From Flavobacteriales bacterium (GTDB lineage Bacteria > Bacteroidota > Bacteroidia > Flavobacteriales_E > Vicingaceae): a stretch of 64,000 nt of DNA. How positions within the stretch are numbered: the first letter of the stretch is position 1; each line of letters opens with the position of its first letter. This document shows positions 61,975 through 64,000 of this stretch, in pieces. Under the pieces are notes generated by a model. It did no database searches. It was given only the letters and a program-made list of their open reading frames with translations, and was not told where the DNA came from. The stretch lies in assembly GCA_029262875.1 (NCBI GenBank), contig JAJCYO010000055.1, forward strand, positions 26,011 to 90,010. Reading direction: 5' to 3'. The position numbers and the translations under genes were made by a program.

Positions 61975-62292
61975 ATGAAAGTATTTATTTTATTTATTGC
62001 TTTGTTAAGCTTAACAACAGGTTTTGCAACTAATAATGATGACAATAAACCAAAAAGCTTTTCAATCAGCGGGAAAGTGGTTGATAATAACGAAAGTTTA
62101 ACTGGAGTAAAAGTGATGCTGGATGGTAAAGAAATGGTTGTTTATACAGATTTTGAAGGAAACTTCACTTTAGAAAATGTTTTAGCAGGAAAACATACGA
62201 TTTCTTTTAGTTTAATCACTTATAATAATAAGGAAATGGTTTTTAATCCAATTAACAATAATAAATTGGAAATTAAATTAGAAGCAAAATAA
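61975..62292 (+). CDS. Small exported carboxypeptidase-regulatory-like protein
   Basis: A 105-residue protein with a signal peptide (about 1-18, LTTGFAT) and one CarboxypepD_reg-like (Ig-type) domain at about 30-104: SGKVVDNNESLTGVKVMLDG, VYTDFEGNFTLENVLAGKH. Such domains usually sit at the N-terminus of TonB receptors; here the domain stands alone as a secreted or periplasmic protein. The Pho-box-like array upstream suggests phosphate-starvation induction. Function unknown. Confidence 0.82.
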   Translation: MKVFILFIALLSLTTGFATNNDDNKPKSFSISGKVVDNNESLTGVKVMLDGKEMVVYTDFEGNFTLENVLAGKHTISFSLITYNNKEMVFNPINNNKLEIKLEAK

Positions 62293-62306
62293 AACAAGTT
62301 TTAGAG

Positions 62307-62341
62307 AAAAAAGCCCCCTGTAACCGCAGGGGCTTTTTTTT
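62307..62341 (+). terminator. Terminator after the small exported protein
   Basis: Stem of six A-T pairs, G-C pairs and CTG/CAG with one bulged C, loop TAACCG, followed by a long T-run. A strong intrinsic terminator. Confidence 0.9.
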
Positions 62342-62370
62342 GCATTTACATCTAATAAAAAATAAGAATA

Positions 62371-62832
62371 ATGAAAGTTAAAGTAATTTTTGTTGTAGCA
62401 ACATTATTTTTTGCTGCAACGTTATTCGGACAACAAATTACAAAAAAAGGCGGTGTTTACCTTGATGAAAATGGATCCAAATATTCTGGTGTTTACATTT
62501 CATATTACCAAAATAATACAAAAGAAGCTGTTTATACGATTAAAAATGGAGTTGAGGATGGGTCGGTAGAGTTTTATTACCCAACTACAGAAATAATGGA
62601 ACAGGGTAATTTTAAACAGGGATTAAAACATGGAAAGTGGGTTCGTTGGTCGGTTAAAGGAAATAAGTTGGCTGAAGCGAATTATAAAAAGGGTGAAAAA
62701 AATGGTAAATGGATTATTTGGGATGAAAGGGGCATTAAACGTTATGAAATGTATTATAATAATGGAATTAAATCGGGCACATGGATCATGTGGGATGATA
62801 AAGGGCAAATTTCGAATAAAAAAGAATATTAG
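62371..62832 (+). CDS. Small exported YwqK/MORN-repeat protein
   Basis: A 153-residue protein with a signal peptide (about 1-20, TLFGQQ) and about five YwqK/MORN-type repeats: YISYYQNNTKEAVYTIKNG, YYPTTEIMEQGNFKQGLKHG, WSVKGNKLAEANYKKGEKNG, WDERGIKRYEMYYNNGIKSG. It belongs to the same family as the 505-residue repeat protein at 40062-41579. It lies between the Pho-boxed small gene and the PhoB-like regulator. Function unknown; periplasmic or outer-surface location expected. Confidence 0.8.
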   Translation: MKVKVIFVVATLFFAATLFGQQITKKGGVYLDENGSKYSGVYISYYQNNTKEAVYTIKNGVEDGSVEFYYPTTEIMEQGNFKQGLKHGKWVRWSVKGNKLAEANYKKGEKNGKWIIWDERGIKRYEMYYNNGIKSGTWIMWDDKGQISNKKEY

Positions 62833-62834
62833 GT

Positions 62835-62890
62835 TTAATAGACGCTTAACATTAATTTAACTACCAGATGATGCTGTTGCGATAATTTTA
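62835..62890 (+). promoter_or_regulatory. Pho-box-like repeats and -7 box before the PhoB-like regulator
   Basis: Three hexamers at exact 11-base pitch: TTAATA (62835), TTAACA (62846), TTAACT (62857). A 20-base gap, as at the porin gene, leads to TAATTTTA (62883-62890), one mismatch from TAnnTTTG. Suggests autoregulation of the regulator. The start codon at 62900 leaves only a few leader bases. Confidence 0.6.
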
Positions 62891-62899
62891 ACGGTTGAG

Positions 62900-63574
62900 A
62901 TGGTACCAGTTATAGGCATATTCAGCAATAATTTATCCGAATTAAAGGATACGCAAAGAGTATTTGAAGCGGAGGGGTTTACGGTTTTTACTTATTCTGT
63001 GGTAAATGAAAACAACCTCAACAGCGTTTACAAAAACCATCCTGATGTTCTTTTGTTGGACTTGAATATTGATAACTCTGATGGTATAGAGTTATGTTAT
63101 CAATTAAAGGTAGAGAATGCGTTAAATTCTTTTATCGTATTGTTTACAGACCACCAGGAGGAATACATTCAAATAGAAGCTTTTAAGGCTGGTGCTGATG
63201 ATTACATTATTAAACCAATTAACTCGCGAATTCTAATAAAGAGAATTAAGGCTTTATTAAAAAGAAAACCCCTTAACCTAAAGAAACAGGCGAAAATACT
63301 TTCATATAACAACTTGAAGGTAGATAGAGAAAGTTATTTGGTTTTTAATCAAGGAAGAACCATATCCCTTCCCAGAAAAGAATTTGAAATGCTTTTTTTA
63401 TTAATTAATAAGCCACAAAAAGTATTTACAAGAGAAGAAATTTTTCGAAAAATATGGAAGGAAAAAGACTGTATGAATACAAGAATTATTGACGTTCATA
63501 TTCGTAAGATTAGAGAAAAGGTTGGAGAAAATGTAATCAATACCATTAAAGGTGTTGGTTATCAATTGGCCTGA
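62900..63574 (+). CDS. OmpR/PhoB-family response regulator with atypical receiver
   Basis: A 224-residue regulator: receiver at about 1-120 and OmpR/PhoB winged helix at about 130-224 (SLPRKEFEMLFLLINKP, REEIFRKIWKE, IIDVHIRKIREKVG, TIKGVGYQLA). Asp54 (LLLDLNI), Thr83 and Lys105 (IIKPI) are present, but the acidic pair usually found near residues 8-11 is replaced by Phe8-Ser9-Asn10-Asn11, so Mg2+ binding and phosphorylation may be altered. No histidine kinase gene is adjacent. Downstream of the pst region and preceded by Pho-like repeats, so it is a candidate phosphate regulator. Confidence 0.9.
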   Translation: MVPVIGIFSNNLSELKDTQRVFEAEGFTVFTYSVVNENNLNSVYKNHPDVLLLDLNIDNSDGIELCYQLKVENALNSFIVLFTDHQEEYIQIEAFKAGADDYIIKPINSRILIKRIKALLKRKPLNLKKQAKILSYNNLKVDRESYLVFNQGRTISLPRKEFEMLFLLINKPQKVFTREEIFRKIWKEKDCMNTRIIDVHIRKIREKVGENVINTIKGVGYQLA

Positions 63575-63592
63575 AAAAAAACGACCTATTAG

Positions 63593-64000
63593 TTATCCGA
63601 CCAAGTACTTAATTCCTAAACTAAATGTAGTTCCTTTTTTATAAGAATTAAAAATGTATTCTTGATCTTTGAATGTATAAGTCTTTTTAATTACAGGGTT
63701 TAGAATATTTTGAACTTTAAATTTTAAACTAAACTTTTTCCCTAACCGTTTGCTTATATTAAAATCCAATTGATGAACGGGTTGTTGATAAACATTTGGT
63801 GTTGCTCCGACAACAACTACAGCAATTTTTTCACCAGAAACATTATAGCTTAAATTAGCAGAAAGCCCTAAAGAATCATTGTTATACCCTAAATAAAAGT
63901 TAACAATGTAGGGAGATTGGCCGAATAAACTTCTTGTATCATTTGCATTTATATCCTGGGCCCTGATGAGCTCTAATTCTTGATCATCAATTCCAACTTC
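63593..64000 (-). CDS. TonB-dependent receptor, C-terminal part (runs off the window)
   Basis: An open frame of 135 codons continues to the window edge and ends with a TAA at 63593-63595. The translation shows terminal barrel strands of a TonB receptor: RSLFGQSPYIVNFYLGYNN, LSANLSYNVSGEKIAVVVV, PVHQLDFNISKRLGKK, FKVQNILNP and a final GTTFSLGIKYLVG. This last-strand style is typical of Bacteroidota receptors with a CarboxypepD_reg N-terminus, but that part lies outside the window. Convergent with the PhoB-like regulator, 18 bases away. Confidence 0.88.
   Translation of the reverse strand, partial: EVGIDDQELELIRAQDINANDTRSLFGQSPYIVNFYLGYNNDSLGLSANLSYNVSGEKIAVVVVGATPNVYQQPVHQLDFNISKRLGKKFSLKFKVQNILNPVIKKTYTFKDQEYIFNSYKKGTTFSLGIKYLVG

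Overview
The window is AT-rich chromosomal DNA from a member of the Bacteroidota, most likely a marine-type Flavobacteriia/Cytophagales relative. Evidence: three exported proteins with a type IX secretion C-terminal sorting domain, TonB-dependent receptors with Bacteroidota-style partners (DUF5689 lipoprotein), an HU-CCDC81/SPOR protein, the three-gene SdhCAB complex, and Bacteroidota -7 boxes (TAnnTTTG) at many starts. I found no tRNA, rRNA, CRISPR array, insertion sequence or prophage. Gene density is high, with many 1-11 base overlaps.

Layout. 1-4 kb: Lrp/AsnC regulator, cyclase-family hydrolase, HemW and a membrane histidine kinase. 4-12.8 kb: two extracellular EEP-fold nucleases/phosphatases and a sorted SprB-repeat protein face a TonB receptor, a DUF5689 lipoprotein and a T9SS-sorted repeat protein, probably one nutrient-acquisition locus. 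12.9-24 kb: housekeeping genes (acs, dprA, kdsB, mgtE, rsmA), a MerTP/GDCCVxC metal pair, an HU/SPOR protein and a VWA protein. 24.2-27 kb: arsenosugar-type cluster (ArsS, rhodanese, TIGR04282, TIGR04283). 27.2-30.7 kb: sdhCAB behind a near-perfect promoter. 30.8-35.4 kb: cytochrome-like lipoprotein, CoA-binding protein, metzincin, SDR. 35.4-41.6 kb: an unusual operon of an exported MORN/YwqK-repeat protein, a 1297-residue soluble multi-PAS kinase and a LytTR response regulator. 42-43.4 kb: rpiB, an ECF-type sigma factor and a small membrane protein. 43.3-50.9 kb: VOC protein, then the DUF58-MoxR-DUF4350-DUF4129-SpoIIM cluster, divergent from an RDD protein. 51-63.6 kb: phosphate region (porin, pstSCAB-phoU, Na/Pi cotransporter, two small exported proteins, OmpR/PhoB-type regulator), interrupted by a divergent SulP-carbonic anhydrase operon. 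The window ends inside another TonB-dependent receptor.

The most interesting reading is the phosphate region. Five separate promoters (porin, pstS, Na/Pi cotransporter, a small exported protein, and the response regulator itself) carry direct repeats of TTAACA-like hexamers at 11-base pitch, resembling a Pho box. The repeats sit at recurring distances from a -7 box: 20 bases for porin and regulator, 42 bases for pstS and the small protein. The regulator lacks the usual acidic pair of the receiver domain and has no adjacent kinase, so phosphate control here may differ from textbook PhoR/PhoB.
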